64,000 nt of DNA from Exiguobacterium aestuarii (GTDB taxonomy: Bacteria > Bacillota > Bacilli > Exiguobacteriales > Exiguobacteriaceae): contig NZ_JAIVAC010000001.1 of the NCBI RefSeq assembly GCF_020171655.1, positions 372,001 to 436,000 of the forward strand, in the 5' to 3' direction. Under the pieces are notes generated by a model. That model searched no databases. It saw only the letters and a list, made by a program, of their open reading frames with translations, and was not told the DNA's origin. Within the stretch, counting starts at the first letter, position 1. Every line of letters starts with the position of its first letter. A program made the translations under genes and the position numbers. Shown here piece by piece: positions 1 through 8,774 of the stretch.

Positions 1-324
1 GTGCAAGCACTCGACAAGGACACGATGCGGTTCGCATTAACCAAGAATTCGCACATCGTGACGATTTTATCGACCGAAAAGACAGCGGGTCTCATCTTTA
101 TCGAAGATGGTCAGTCCTATCATGTTCTACTTTCATCCATCCAAGAATTTGAGCCAGCGGTAAAACCGAGCCTTCATCTTCGTTTTTTTGAAGGACATGT
201 CGAAGAAGTGAGGAACATCTCATTTTATGGTGCAGCATACGCTCAGCCCGAAATTACGAAAACGTATGATATTCGTGCGGCGGAAAAGTTAGACCGTGAA
301 GTAAAAGAAAGTCTTCATTCTTGA
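1..324 (+). CDS. Hypothetical protein, possibly cut at its 5' end
   Basis: An open frame begins with GTG at the first base of the window and ends at a TGA just before phoH/ylaK. No upstream sequence is visible, so the ribosome binding site cannot be checked and the true start may lie outside the window. The 107-residue product is soluble and charged, has no signal peptide or membrane segment, and I do not recognise its family. It sits 33 bp before ylaK in the same direction, so the two are probably cotranscribed. In Bacillus this position holds small ylaH/ylaI/ylaJ genes; it does not clearly resemble any of them. Confidence 0.6.
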   Translation: MQALDKDTMRFALTKNSHIVTILSTEKTAGLIFIEDGQSYHVLLSSIQEFEPAVKPSLHLRFFEGHVEEVRNISFYGAAYAQPEITKTYDIRAAEKLDREVKESLHS

Positions 325-357
325 TTACCATCCTATAGTCGAGGGGCGGCAAAGTCT

Positions 358-1674
358 ATGAAAAAAACGTATGTACTCGATACGAACGTACTCTTACATG
401 ATCCGCTATCCTTATTTCAATTTGAAGAACATGATGTGGTCATCCCGGCCATTGTCTTAGAAGAACTTGATGGTAAAAAACGAAACATGGATGAGGTCGG
501 GCGGAACGCCCGTGAAACGTCGCGTGTTCTAGACCAACTCCGAACATCGGGGAAACTTCATGATGGCGTCCCACTTGAAAACGGTGGACGTCTCTTTGTC
601 GAGATTGGACACGAACACGAAGTCGATATTCCATTCGACGTGATGACGAACGATAACCGCATCCTACTCGTTGCCTTAAAATTAATGAAACAATACGAGC
701 ATGACACGAACCATAAAGTCGTCGTCGTCTCAAAAGATATATTGGTCCGTGTGAAGGCGGACGCAATCGGAATTGATGCAGAAGACTATCTGACCGACCA
801 TATCGTCGATACGACGAATTTGTATGCCGGCTATCGTGAAATCGAGGTCGATCAATCACTTATTGATGAATTTTATAAAGTACGCCAACTTCCGACATCC
901 GCATTGACGAAACAAACGTTATATCCGAATTCGTTCGTCGTGTTAAAAAGTAACGTGTCGAAAGCGAGTGCGCTCGCGGTTGTCGACACGCTCCAACCGA
1001 TTGTTCGTCCGTTAGCGCTCGACGCTGACCACATCTGGGGAATTCATCCACGAAACGTCCAGCAGCGGATGGCGCTCGACTTATTGTTGCGAGATGACAT
1101 TCCGTTCGTCACGTTACTTGGGAAAGCGGGAACCGGAAAGACGCTCCTTGCTCTAGCGGCAGGACTCTCACTCGTTGAGGACGAGCAACGATACAACAAG
1201 CTCGTCGTTGCCCGACCGGTCGTCCCGATGGGGAACGATATCGGCTACTTGCCAGGTGAGATGGAAGAAAAATTACGTCCATGGATGCAACCGATCTATG
1301 ATAATCTAGAATTTCTCTTCAGTGCCAATTCAAAAGATGAGCTAGGAAATATTCTGGCTGGCATGAAATCGATTCAACTCGAAGCGCTCACTTATATTCG
1401 AGGAAGAAGCATGCCCGACCAGTTCATCATCATCGACGAAGCTCAAAACTTAACGAAACATGAAATCAAGACGATTCTTACCCGTGTCGGGGAGAACTCG
1501 AAAATTGTTCTCGTCGGTGACCCGTACCAAATCGACCATCCGTATTTAGATGAATATTCGAACGGATTGACATACGCCGTTGAACGATTCAAAGGACAAA
1601 ATGTCTTCGGTCACGTCCAACTTGTAAAAGGGGAACGTTCGTCTCTCGCAAGATTGGCGGCCGACTTGTTATAA
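358..1674 (+). CDS. ylaK: PhoH-family PIN-domain ATPase (YlaK)
   Basis: The 438-residue protein combines an N-terminal PIN nuclease-like domain (about residues 1-170, with the typical early VLDTNVLLHD motif carrying the first catalytic Asp) and a C-terminal PhoH ATPase domain. The Walker A motif GKAGTGKT lies at residues 255-262 and a Walker B FIIIDEAQN near residue 356. This architecture is that of PhoH2 proteins, a family reported to have RNA helicase/RNase activity; the role in this organism is inferred. It follows a small hypothetical gene and ends in a strong bidirectional terminator shared with the convergent MFS gene. Gene position matches ylaK of B. subtilis. Confidence 0.93.
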   Translation: MKKTYVLDTNVLLHDPLSLFQFEEHDVVIPAIVLEELDGKKRNMDEVGRNARETSRVLDQLRTSGKLHDGVPLENGGRLFVEIGHEHEVDIPFDVMTNDNRILLVALKLMKQYEHDTNHKVVVVSKDILVRVKADAIGIDAEDYLTDHIVDTTNLYAGYREIEVDQSLIDEFYKVRQLPTSALTKQTLYPNSFVVLKSNVSKASALAVVDTLQPIVRPLALDADHIWGIHPRNVQQRMALDLLLRDDIPFVTLLGKAGTGKTLLALAAGLSLVEDEQRYNKLVVARPVVPMGNDIGYLPGEMEEKLRPWMQPIYDNLEFLFSANSKDELGNILAGMKSIQLEALTYIRGRSMPDQFIIIDEAQNLTKHEIKTILTRVGENSKIVLVGDPYQIDHPYLDEYSNGLTYAVERFKGQNVFGHVQLVKGERSSLARLAADLL

Positions 1675-1686
1675 GCGAGATAAACA

Positions 1687-1717
1687 AATAACGCCGAGCT
1701 AAACGCTCGGCGTTATT
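1687..1717. terminator. Bidirectional terminator between ylaK and the MFS gene
   Basis: A perfect 13-bp inverted repeat (AATAACGCCGAGC and its complement) around a 5-base loop lies 13 bp after the ylaK stop. Both arms end in AT-rich sequence, so it can serve both convergent genes; it overlaps the last codons of the MFS gene. Confidence 0.85.
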
Positions 1718-2909
1718 TTGTATCGAGTTGTAGCGATTGGACGTTCGTCCGTTCTAAAAAGGCGTTTGAAATCATGATCAATCCTGTGACGATGAACAGT
1801 GCGGAAAATCCGAAGTGTGCCACGATTTGAGATCCAAATAGCGGTCCGAGTAGATTTCCCATGAACTGAGCGGACTGATTATATGAAAAGATTCTTCCGG
1901 TTGCAGCGGTTGGAGTATGCTGTCGCAGCAACGACTGAACGGATGGCATCAACGCAGCGGTCGCAAATCCAATCCCGAAGCGTAACAGAATGAGTTGGGT
2001 CGTCGAGGTGACGAACGCTTGCGGGATTAAGAATAAACTGTAGAGTAGCAGTGCCCAAAATAAGATTCGTTCTGCCCCGTATCGGTCCGATAATCGTCCG
2101 AGACGCTGCGCCGAAAAGAGAGCGGCGAGCCCAGGGGCAGATGCGACAATCCCTGCCATGAAGGCAAGTGCGGTCGTATGCGGATTTAATTCACGTACAT
2201 ATAACGTCAAGAGTGGTCCGATTGATTGTGTTGAGAACTGGATGAGGAACGTTGTCACAAACAACCCGACAATCAATTGCGGATGCCGCAGTGAGGCGAA
2301 AATGGACTTCACTGAAGCGAGTTCTTCACGTTTCACTGGGACAAAGTCTTCTTTTACGAACCAGAGCGTGATGAGGAATGTTAGGAAGAGTGCACTTCCG
2401 GTAAAGAGAAAAACGGATCGAAGCCCAATCCAGTCTGCAAGCAGTCCGCCGATGAGCGGACCGAGTAGACCACCGGTGATTCCACCGGTCGACAAGGTAC
2501 CGAGCGCCCAGCCACTTTTCTCTTTTGGGGTTTGGGAAGCGACTAAGGTGATACCGGCTGAGATAAATCCAGAAACGGCACCCATGAGTAAACGCAACCC
2601 GACCAGTTGATACACGTCTTGCACAAAACTAATGAGAAACATCACAATAGCCATTCCGAGGCTTGCTCGGATAAGCATCAACTTTCTTCCTTTTTGGTCA
2701 GCCAGACGTCCCCACATCGGGGAAACGATGGCGGCCACGAGGAACGTCGCGCCGAACGCGATCGCCGACCAAGTGACGACATGGTCAGGGTCCTTTACCC
2801 CGAGTTGTTCAATAAACAACGGTAGGAAGGGGAGGACGAGACTCATTGAAGCGGCGGTCAAGAAGCTACCGATCCAAACAACTATTAAATTTCGTTTCCA
2901 AAGAGGCAT
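1713..2909 (-). CDS. MFS multidrug-type efflux transporter
   Basis: About 398 residues with 12 hydrophobic segments, beginning MPLWKRNL, the usual start of NorA/MdtG-like drug exporters. The MFS motif A-like GRLADQKGRK lies between segments 2 and 3, and a second GRLSDRYG in the half-way loop, so it belongs to the drug:H+ antiporter (DHA1) group. Substrate is unknown. A GTG four codons upstream (2921) keeps the frame open but sits only 2 nt from the AAAGG ribosome binding site, while ATG at 2909 is 13 nt away, so the start is not certain; homologous proteins start at MPLW. The gene is inserted between ylaK and the YlaL-like gene relative to Bacillus. A palindrome (2940-2957) in the promoter region suggests dedicated repression. 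Confidence 0.88.
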   Translation of the reverse strand: MPLWKRNLIVVWIGSFLTAASMSLVLPFLPLFIEQLGVKDPDHVVTWSAIAFGATFLVAAIVSPMWGRLADQKGRKLMLIRASLGMAIVMFLISFVQDVYQLVGLRLLMGAVSGFISAGITLVASQTPKEKSGWALGTLSTGGITGGLLGPLIGGLLADWIGLRSVFLFTGSALFLTFLITLWFVKEDFVPVKREELASVKSIFASLRHPQLIVGLFVTTFLIQFSTQSIGPLLTLYVRELNPHTTALAFMAGIVASAPGLAALFSAQRLGRLSDRYGAERILFWALLLYSLFLIPQAFVTSTTQLILLRFGIGFATAALMPSVQSLLRQHTPTAATGRIFSYNQSAQFMGNLLGPLFGSQIVAHFGFSALFIVTGLIMISNAFLERTNVQSLQLDTK

Positions 2910-2939
2910 CGTAAGCGTCACGACCTTTCTTATTCAATT

Positions 2940-2957
2940 TGTAGTCAATACACTACA
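2940..2957. promoter_or_regulatory. Palindromic operator candidate upstream of the MFS gene
   Basis: The sequence TGTAGT-N6-ACTACA is a perfect 6-bp inverted repeat, extended with mismatches by the flanking A/T bases, located 31 bp upstream of the MFS start codon and between its likely -10 region and ribosome binding site. The spacing fits a dimeric one-turn repressor such as TetR, MarR or GntR. No such regulator gene lies next to it. Confidence 0.5.
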
Positions 2958-2988
2958 TATTACACTTTGTGAAGTAAAAAGTCCAAAA

Positions 2989-3014
2989 AATGAGAAGGAA
3001 AGTTCCTTCTCATT
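2989..3014 (-). terminator. Terminator of the YlaL-like gene
   Basis: A 12-bp perfect inverted repeat (AATGAGAAGGAA and complement) with a 2-base loop is followed on the minus strand by a T run. It overlaps the stop codon of the leftward gene and separates it from the MFS promoter. Confidence 0.85.
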
Positions 3015-3477
3015 GATTGCTCAGTACGGTTATGTGATTCACTTGGCGAATGACCTGGTCTTCATATAATACATAGACCGGTCCGTCAGCGAGTACTTTC
3101 CCGTCTTTTGAAAATTGTAAGTACACGCGTGATGCTTCACTAAGCGACAGCGTCAACACCGTTTCTCCGTAAAAACGGACGTGTGTGGCCAAATCAATTG
3201 GTTCGGCATTGTTCAAAAATGGTGCGAGCGGCATCGCGAACGAATCGCGCAATGCTGCGTCTTTATCTTGACGAGACATCGGCTTATTGTGGTCGATTCT
3301 TGTTCCTTGCGATAGACCATCGTCCCATGCTTTCCCCATTTTCGCATAGTAGGCCTCACGGTCATTCTCGGTCACCGAGTCCAATTCTTCAATCTTTCGT
3401 TTTCGGTCGTCAAAAATCCATACGGTCGGGTCAATCGTCAAACTGTGACGAACCGCTCCGTCTAGTGGAAAAATCAT
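3010..3477 (-). CDS. Uncharacterised protein in the ylaL position
   Basis: The product is 155 residues when started at the ATG at 3477, which follows an excellent AAAGGGGGATG ribosome binding site; a longer open frame to 3576 has no such signal. It begins MIFPLDGAV and has no membrane segment or signal peptide. The C-terminal half looks like a beta-rich domain (VRFYGETVLTLSLSEAS, VYLQFSKDGK). B. subtilis has ylaL, a protein of similar size, between ylaK and ylaN, so this may be its counterpart; this rests on position and length only. It is divergent from ylaN, with a long inverted repeat between them. Confidence 0.75.
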   Translation of the reverse strand: MIFPLDGAVRHSLTIDPTVWIFDDRKRKIEELDSVTENDREAYYAKMGKAWDDGLSQGTRIDHNKPMSRQDKDAALRDSFAMPLAPFLNNAEPIDLATHVRFYGETVLTLSLSEASRVYLQFSKDGKVLADGPVYVLYEDQVIRQVNHITVLSNQ

Positions 3478-3567
3478 GCTAACATCCCCCTTTATACACA
3501 TTACACGTTTCATTATAGCGCTCTTTCTCGTAAAATGGAAAAGAGGAAGAATGTCGCAATCATCTAT

Positions 3568-3604
3568 ACTGTACATTGAATTATGATGAAAGATAATGTA
3601 CAGT
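3568..3604. repeat. 10-bp inverted repeat between the ylaL-like gene and ylaN
   Basis: ACTGTACATT at 3568-3577 is repeated as its exact complement at 3595-3604, with a 17-base AT-rich spacer. It lies in the divergent intergenic region about 46 bp before the ylaN start. It could be a two-site operator or an RNA stem-loop in the ylaN leader; there is no T run, so a terminator is unlikely. Confidence 0.55.
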
Positions 3605-3649
3605 TGAGTTATGACAAACAGTCTGTCATCGTACGGAGGAGGGGTCGTA

Positions 3650-3928
3650 GTGGCGACAAATTTGGCTGCAATCCAACGGGAGCAAGCGCTTCAGTTACTC
3701 GAGGCGGATGCTGAAAAAATCCGTTGTCTGATTGAAGTGCAGTTAGAAAACCTAAAAATGCCGAAGTGCCCGCTTTATGAAGAGGTGCTTGATACACATA
3801 TGTTTGGACTATCGCGCCAAATTGATTTTGCGGTTCGTCTTGGACTCATTTCAGACATTGAAGGTAAAGGACTGCTCGATTCATTGGAACAAAAGTTGTC
3901 TGCCTTGGCAGAAGCTTCAGAATTATGA
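3650..3928 (+). CDS. ylaN: YlaN family protein (iron homeostasis, Fur partner)
   Basis: The 92-residue product contains the family signature [13 protein letters not shown] followed by [16 protein letters not shown], nearly identical to B. subtilis YlaN. The start is GTG at 3650, preceded by GGAGGAGGGG; the in-frame ATG at 3611 would add 13 residues that the family lacks. YlaN is a small helical protein reported to bind iron and to interact with the Fur repressor, influencing iron-sulfur assembly and iron regulation. It is small and cytosolic, followed by its own terminator and then ftsW, the same order as in Bacillus. Confidence 0.93.
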   Translation: MATNLAAIQREQALQLLEADAEKIRCLIEVQLENLKMPKCPLYEEVLDTHMFGLSRQIDFAVRLGLISDIEGKGLLDSLEQKLSALAEASEL

Positions 3929-3933
3929 ACCTT

Positions 3934-3974
3934 ATACTCAAACTGTGCAAGTGGCGCTGTTTGAGTATTTTTTT
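3934..3974 (+). terminator. ylaN terminator
   Basis: ATACTCAAAC and its exact complement flank a 15-base loop and are followed by six T residues, 6 bp after the ylaN stop codon. Confidence 0.88.
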
Positions 3975-4014
3975 ATAAAGGTTGTCGGATTGTTTTACAT
4001 AAGGAAGTGAATAC

Positions 4015-5250
4015 ATGAAAACACGGTTTCGGTATTTTGATTTTGCGTTGTTTTTGTCAGTGCTCTTACTCGTCGGGATCAGCTCGATCATGATTTACAG
4101 TGCGAGCGTTTGGAATCGTGGGGACTATGCGAATAGCAGCTTGTTCTATCGCCAGCTCGTCTACGTAGGAATTGGGATCTTTGTTTACTTGATTGCGACG
4201 TTGTTCCGCTATGAGATGTTTCGGAAGAAAGGCATTCGTCTCAGTCTCTATGCGGTCTCTGTCATCTTGCTATTTGTCACTTGGGCGATGCCGCCATTGA
4301 ACGGGGCACGGGCTTGGCTCATCATCGGCGGATTTACTATTCAACCGGTCGAGATTGCTAAATTCGTTCTCATCATACTGCTTGCGAACTATTACCACGA
4401 GCTATGGAATAATGAGTTGAAAGGACTACCGGGGCGTCTAGCTCGGGCTGCCATCGTGAAAAAAGGATGGCGTGCTCAAATTGGTGCCTTCTTCTTAGTA
4501 CCGATTCTTTTTTACTTCTCGTTCTACGCCATCGCCATCAATGGACAGCCGGATATGGGGGGATTATTCGTCCTCGGATCCATCATGCTTCTCATGTGGT
4601 TCGGTGTCGGGGCACCATTACGGATTTTGATTCCTGGGATTTTAGCCGGTGTCGGTACGGTCTTCTTATTGTTCACGACAATCTTTTCTGAGAATCAACG
4701 GAGCCGGATTGAGGTTGTATTCAACCCGTTCATGGACCCGGAAGGTTACGGTCATCAGTTGCTCATGTCGATCATCTCAATCGTACATGGAGGATTGACG
4801 GGTGTCGGGCTCGGGAACAGTTTTCAAAAGTATGGGTATTTGCCAGAACCTGAAACCGACTATATTATGTCGATCATTGCTGAGGAGTTAGGGTTCTTCG
4901 GTGTGTTGACGGTTTTGGTACTGCTCTTCTTCATCGCGTTTCGCGCGATTCATATTGCCAATCATGCGGATAGTCATTTTGCGATGTTCGTCTCGTTTGG
5001 GATTGCATCACAGATCATCATTCAAACAGCCATCAATATCGGTGCGATGTCTGGTTGGTTCCCAGGGACAGGGGTGACCTTGCCGCTGGTCAGTTATGGG
5101 GGGACGTCGCTGATCATGATGATGGGTGTTCTCGGGGTACTTAGTAGTATCTCGATGCGTAACCGTCATCGAGAAGCGACACGACGAGAAGAAATTCGGG
5201 TGAAGTCCGAAGAGAACGTTCAACGTTCATCGCTTCATGTGGTCAGGTAA
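4015..5250 (+). CDS. ftsW: Cell-division peptidoglycan polymerase FtsW (SEDS family)
   Basis: The 411-residue integral membrane protein has about ten transmembrane segments and the SEDS-family sequences RAWLIIGGFTIQPVEIAKF, ADSHFAMFVSFGIASQI and PLVSYGGTSL near the C-terminus. SEDS proteins polymerise lipid II into glycan strands together with a class B penicillin-binding protein; the partner here would be PbpB at 29.7 kb. The large extracytoplasmic loop with NPFMDPEGYGHQLLMSI is present. The start ATG at 4015 follows AAGGAAGTGA. Gene context ylaN-ftsW-pycA is that of B. subtilis, which favours FtsW over RodA or SpoVE. No terminator separates it from pycA. Confidence 0.95.
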   Translation: MKTRFRYFDFALFLSVLLLVGISSIMIYSASVWNRGDYANSSLFYRQLVYVGIGIFVYLIATLFRYEMFRKKGIRLSLYAVSVILLFVTWAMPPLNGARAWLIIGGFTIQPVEIAKFVLIILLANYYHELWNNELKGLPGRLARAAIVKKGWRAQIGAFFLVPILFYFSFYAIAINGQPDMGGLFVLGSIMLLMWFGVGAPLRILIPGILAGVGTVFLLFTTIFSENQRSRIEVVFNPFMDPEGYGHQLLMSIISIVHGGLTGVGLGNSFQKYGYLPEPETDYIMSIIAEELGFFGVLTVLVLLFFIAFRAIHIANHADSHFAMFVSFGIASQIIIQTAINIGAMSGWFPGTGVTLPLVSYGGTSLIMMMGVLGVLSSISMRNRHREATRREEIRVKSEENVQRSSLHVVR

Positions 5251-5285
5251 GAAACATTTAAATTAATTTAACGGGGGGATTTCAT

Positions 5286-8200
5286 TTGAAACCAATTAAA
5301 AAGTTACTTGTTGCAAACCGTGGGGAGATTGCCATTCGCGTATTTCGAGCGGCAACTGAGTTAGGCATTCGGACTGTAGCCGTCTATTCGCAAGAAGATA
5401 GCGGTTCATTACATCGCTTTAAAGCCGATGAAGCCTACTTGGTAGGACTCGATAAGAAGCCGATTGATGCGTACCTCGATATCGAAGGTGTCATTCGTAT
5501 CGCCAAGGAATCAGGTAGTGACGCGATTCACCCGGGATATGGTTTCCTTTCAGAAAACATTGACCTCGCACGACGTTGCCGTGAAGAGGGCATCATCTTT
5601 GTGGGTCCACACGAGTCGCACTTGCATGCGTTCGGGGACAAAGTGCGGGCACGTCAGAGTGCGATTGCTGCAGGTCTTCCTGTCATCCCAGGCTCGAACG
5701 GTCCGCTCACATCGTATGAAGATGCAGAAGCGTTTGCGAACGAACACGGCTTCCCACTCATGGTCAAAGCATCAATGGGTGGCGGAGGACGCGGGATGCG
5801 TGTCATCCGTACAGAAGCGGAAATGAAAGATTTGATTGAACGTGCGAAATCGGAAGCGAAACAAGCTTTTGGTTCTGATGAAGTGTACATAGAGAAATTA
5901 GTCGAACGTCCGAAGCACATCGAGGTTCAAATTCTCGGAGATGAGCACGGTCACATCATTCACTTGTTCGAGCGTGACTGTTCGGTGCAGCGCCGACATC
6001 AAAAGGTCGTCGAAGTGGCACCATGTGTGACGTTATCCGAAGAATCACGTCAAGCGATTTGTGATGCGGCGGTTCAACTCATGCGTCACGTCGGATACGT
6101 CAACGCTGGTACGGTCGAATTTTTAGTGACGGAAGACGAATCATTCTACTTCATCGAAGTAAACCCACGCGTCCAAGTTGAGCATACGATCACAGAGATG
6201 GTCACAGGGTTTGATATTGTCCAAACGCAATTGATGATTGCACAAGGAGAATCGCTTCACGGTGATATGATTCAAATGCCGAAGCAAGAGGACATTAAAC
6301 TTCTCGGTTATGCGATTCAATCACGTGTTACGTCAGAAGACCCAGGGAACAACTTCATGCCTGATACTGGGAAAATCATGGCATACCGTTCTCCAGGTGG
6401 TTTTGGTGTCCGTCTTGACGGCGGAAACGCGTACGTCGGTGCAGAAATTTCACCGTACTACGATTCACTTCTCGTGAAACTGTCGACGCATGGTATGACA
6501 TTCGAACAAGCCGCTTCGAAAATGGTCCGAAACTTGAACGAGTTCCGAATTCGTGGAATCAAGACGAACATCCCCTTCTTGATTAACGTCATGAAGCATC
6601 CGAACTTCATCAATGGGGACTACAACACGTCATTCATCGATGAGACGCCAGAACTGTTCGTCTTCCCGAAACGAAAAGACCGTGGTACGAAGTTGTTGAA
6701 CTATATCGGCGATGTGACAGTGAACGGATTCCCAGGAGTCGGTCTGAAAGACAAGCCGATCAGCCGCTCGGTACGTATCCCGCAAGACCTACCGACAGAA
6801 GCAAAACCGGGAACGAAACAAATCTTGACGGAACTCGGTCCAGACGGCCTGGCTGACTGGATCAAACGTCAACCGGAACTGTTATTGACGGATACGACGA
6901 TGCGTGACGCGCACCAGTCATTGCTTGCGACGCGCATGCGGACGCAAGACATTCTCAATATTGCAGAGCCGACAAGCAAACTGATGCCAGAATTGTTCTC
7001 AGTCGAAGCATGGGGTGGAGCGACGTTCGATGTCGCATACCGCTTCTTGTCAGAAGACCCATGGGTACGTCTCATGAAGCTTCGTGAGAAGATGCCGAAC
7101 GTCTTGATTCAAATGTTGCTTCGCGGCGCGAACGCGGTCGGGTATAAAAACTATGCGGACAACGTCATTGAGAAGTTCGTGCATGAAGCGGCGTATGCAG
7201 GAGTCGACGTATTCCGAATCTTCGACAGTCTTAACAACCTAGAGTCGATTCAATTAGCAATCGATGCGACGCTACCGACAGGAAAAGTAGCGGAGGCGGC
7301 GATTTGTTATACAGGTGACTTGTATGACGGAAACCGTCCGAAATACCATCTTCCGTACTACATTGACCTTGCGAAGAAACTTGAAGCGAGTGGTGCGCAT
7401 ATTCTAGCTATTAAAGATATGGCCGGCTTATTGAAGCCGGAATCAGCCTATGCGCTCGTGTCAGCATTGAAAGATGCGGTCGATTTGCCGATTCACTTGC
7501 ATACACACGATGCTTCAGGGAACGGGATCTTCACTTACGCACGTGCGACGGATGCTGGTGTCGACATCGTCGACGTTGCCGCAAGCTCGATGTCAGGGAT
7601 GACATCGCAACCTTCAGGTGGAAGTTTAGTCTACGCGCTCAACCACCACGAACGTCAGCCGAAGATTGATCCGAAACAATATGAAGTGATCAGTGATTAC
7701 TGGCAAGACGTGCGCCACAACTACGAACCGTTCGAAAGTGATATGCGCGCACCGCATCCGTCTGTATACGAACACGAGATGCCAGGTGGTCAATATTCGA
7801 ACCTTCAGCAACAAGCGAAAGCAGTCGGGCTTGGAGACCGTTGGGGAGAAGTGAAGGCGATGTATGCCCGTGTCAACATGTTGTTCGGTGATATCGTCAA
7901 GGTCACCCCTTCTTCGAAAGTCGTCGGTGATATGGCGCTCTTCATGGTGCAGCACAACTTGACAGAAGAGGATGTGATGACGCGTGGCCATCAACTCGAC
8001 TTCCCAGACTCGGTCGTCGAGATGATGCGCGGCGAGTTAGGTACACCTCCTGGCGGTTTCCCGAAAGATGTCCAACAAGTCATCTTAAAAGGGGAGGAGC
8101 CACTGAACGTTCGTCCTGGTAAACTAATCAAGCCATATGACTTTGAATCAGCACGCCAAGAGTTGTTCGAGAAGTTTGAGCGACCGGTCACAGACTTTGA

Positions 8201-8720
8201 GCTTCTCGCCCACGCGCTCTATCCGAAGGTATACGAAGACTATGTCAAACATACGACGACATACGGTGACGTATCCGTCCTCGACACGTTGACGTTCTTC
8301 TACGGATTAAACGTTGGTGAGACGATTCAAGTTGAAATCGAGACAGGGAAGACGTTGATCATCAAGCTCGTACAAGTGAGTGCGGCAAACGAAGATGGCA
8401 TTCGTCTCGTCTCTTATGAGATGAACGGCGTACCGCGTGAAATTGAGATTAAAGACGTGAACGTCAAATCAGCGACAACGAGCCGTCCGAAAGTGGATCG
8501 TTCGAACCCGAAACAAGTCGGTGCCTCGATGCCAGGCTCTGTTTTGAAAGTGTTGGTCGAGCCAGGAAGTCGTGTTCATCGTGGTGAACAGCTACTCGTC
8601 ACGGAAGCGATGAAAATGGAAACGACGATTCAGGCAGCACAAGATGGCGAGATCAAAGCCATCCATATTAAAGAAGGCGACACAATACAAAGTGACGACT
8701 TGTTGATTGAATTTGTATAA
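5286..8720 (+). CDS. pycA: Pyruvate carboxylase
   Basis: This biotin enzyme carboxylates pyruvate to oxaloacetate, refilling the TCA cycle. The 1144-residue single-chain form carries, in order, a biotin carboxylase/ATP-grasp domain (about 1-460, glycine loop MGGGGRGMRV near 160), a carboxyltransferase domain starting near residue 530 at DTTMRDAHQSLLATR, the tetramerisation/allosteric region, and a C-terminal biotinyl domain with EAMKMET, where Lys1110 receives biotin. Length matches the family. The start is TTG at 5286 with a GGGGGG ribosome binding site 7 nt upstream, giving the usual KKLLVANRGEIA opening. It ends in a UUCG-capped terminator. Confidence 0.98.
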   Translation: MKPIKKLLVANRGEIAIRVFRAATELGIRTVAVYSQEDSGSLHRFKADEAYLVGLDKKPIDAYLDIEGVIRIAKESGSDAIHPGYGFLSENIDLARRCREEGIIFVGPHESHLHAFGDKVRARQSAIAAGLPVIPGSNGPLTSYEDAEAFANEHGFPLMVKASMGGGGRGMRVIRTEAEMKDLIERAKSEAKQAFGSDEVYIEKLVERPKHIEVQILGDEHGHIIHLFERDCSVQRRHQKVVEVAPCVTLSEESRQAICDAAVQLMRHVGYVNAGTVEFLVTEDESFYFIEVNPRVQVEHTITEMVTGFDIVQTQLMIAQGESLHGDMIQMPKQEDIKLLGYAIQSRVTSEDPGNNFMPDTGKIMAYRSPGGFGVRLDGGNAYVGAEISPYYDSLLVKLSTHGMTFEQAASKMVRNLNEFRIRGIKTNIPFLINVMKHPNFINGDYNTSFIDETPELFVFPKRKDRGTKLLNYIGDVTVNGFPGVGLKDKPISRSVRIPQDLPTEAKPGTKQILTELGPDGLADWIKRQPELLLTDTTMRDAHQSLLATRMRTQDILNIAEPTSKLMPELFSVEAWGGATFDVAYRFLSEDPWVRLMKLREKMPNVLIQMLLRGANAVGYKNYADNVIEKFVHEAAYAGVDVFRIFDSLNNLESIQLAIDATLPTGKVAEAAICYTGDLYDGNRPKYHLPYYIDLAKKLEASGAHILAIKDMAGLLKPESAYALVSALKDAVDLPIHLHTHDASGNGIFTYARATDAGVDIVDVAASSMSGMTSQPSGGSLVYALNHHERQPKIDPKQYEVISDYWQDVRHNYEPFESDMRAPHPSVYEHEMPGGQYSNLQQQAKAVGLGDRWGEVKAMYARVNMLFGDIVKVTPSSKVVGDMALFMVQHNLTEEDVMTRGHQLDFPDSVVEMMRGELGTPPGGFPKDVQQVILKGEEPLNVRPGKLIKPYDFESARQELFEKFERPVTDFELLAHALYPKVYEDYVKHTTTYGDVSVLDTLTFFYGLNVGETIQVEIETGKTLIIKLVQVSAANEDGIRLVSYEMNGVPREIEIKDVNVKSATTSRPKVDRSNPKQVGASMPGSVLKVLVEPGSRVHRGEQLLVTEAMKMETTIQAAQDGEIKAIHIKEGDTIQSDDLLIEFV

Positions 8721-8723
8721 TCA

Positions 8724-8755
8724 AAAGAAGCATAGTTCGCTATGCTTCTTTTTTT
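8724..8755 (+). terminator. pycA terminator
   Basis: A 12-bp perfect stem (AAAGAAGCATAG and complement) with a stable TTCG loop is followed by a T run, directly after the pycA stop codon. The next gene begins within 20 bp. Confidence 0.92.
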
Positions 8756-8774
8756 GTAGATGGGAGTGGAAATG

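Noticed and set aside
440-859. 139-codon minus-strand frame inside ylaK
   Set aside because: The product is Arg/His-rich with no motif, opposite the PIN domain of a certain gene.
2158-3069. Several plus-strand frames across the MFS gene (2158-2610, 2607-2825, 2632-3069)
   Set aside because: They are antisense to a transporter with clear membrane segments and motifs, and the last runs through the promoter and terminator region.
3478-3576. Longer start of the ylaL-like gene at 3576
   Set aside because: The extension crosses the likely promoter (TATAAT on the minus strand) and the strong ribosome binding site before ATG 3477.
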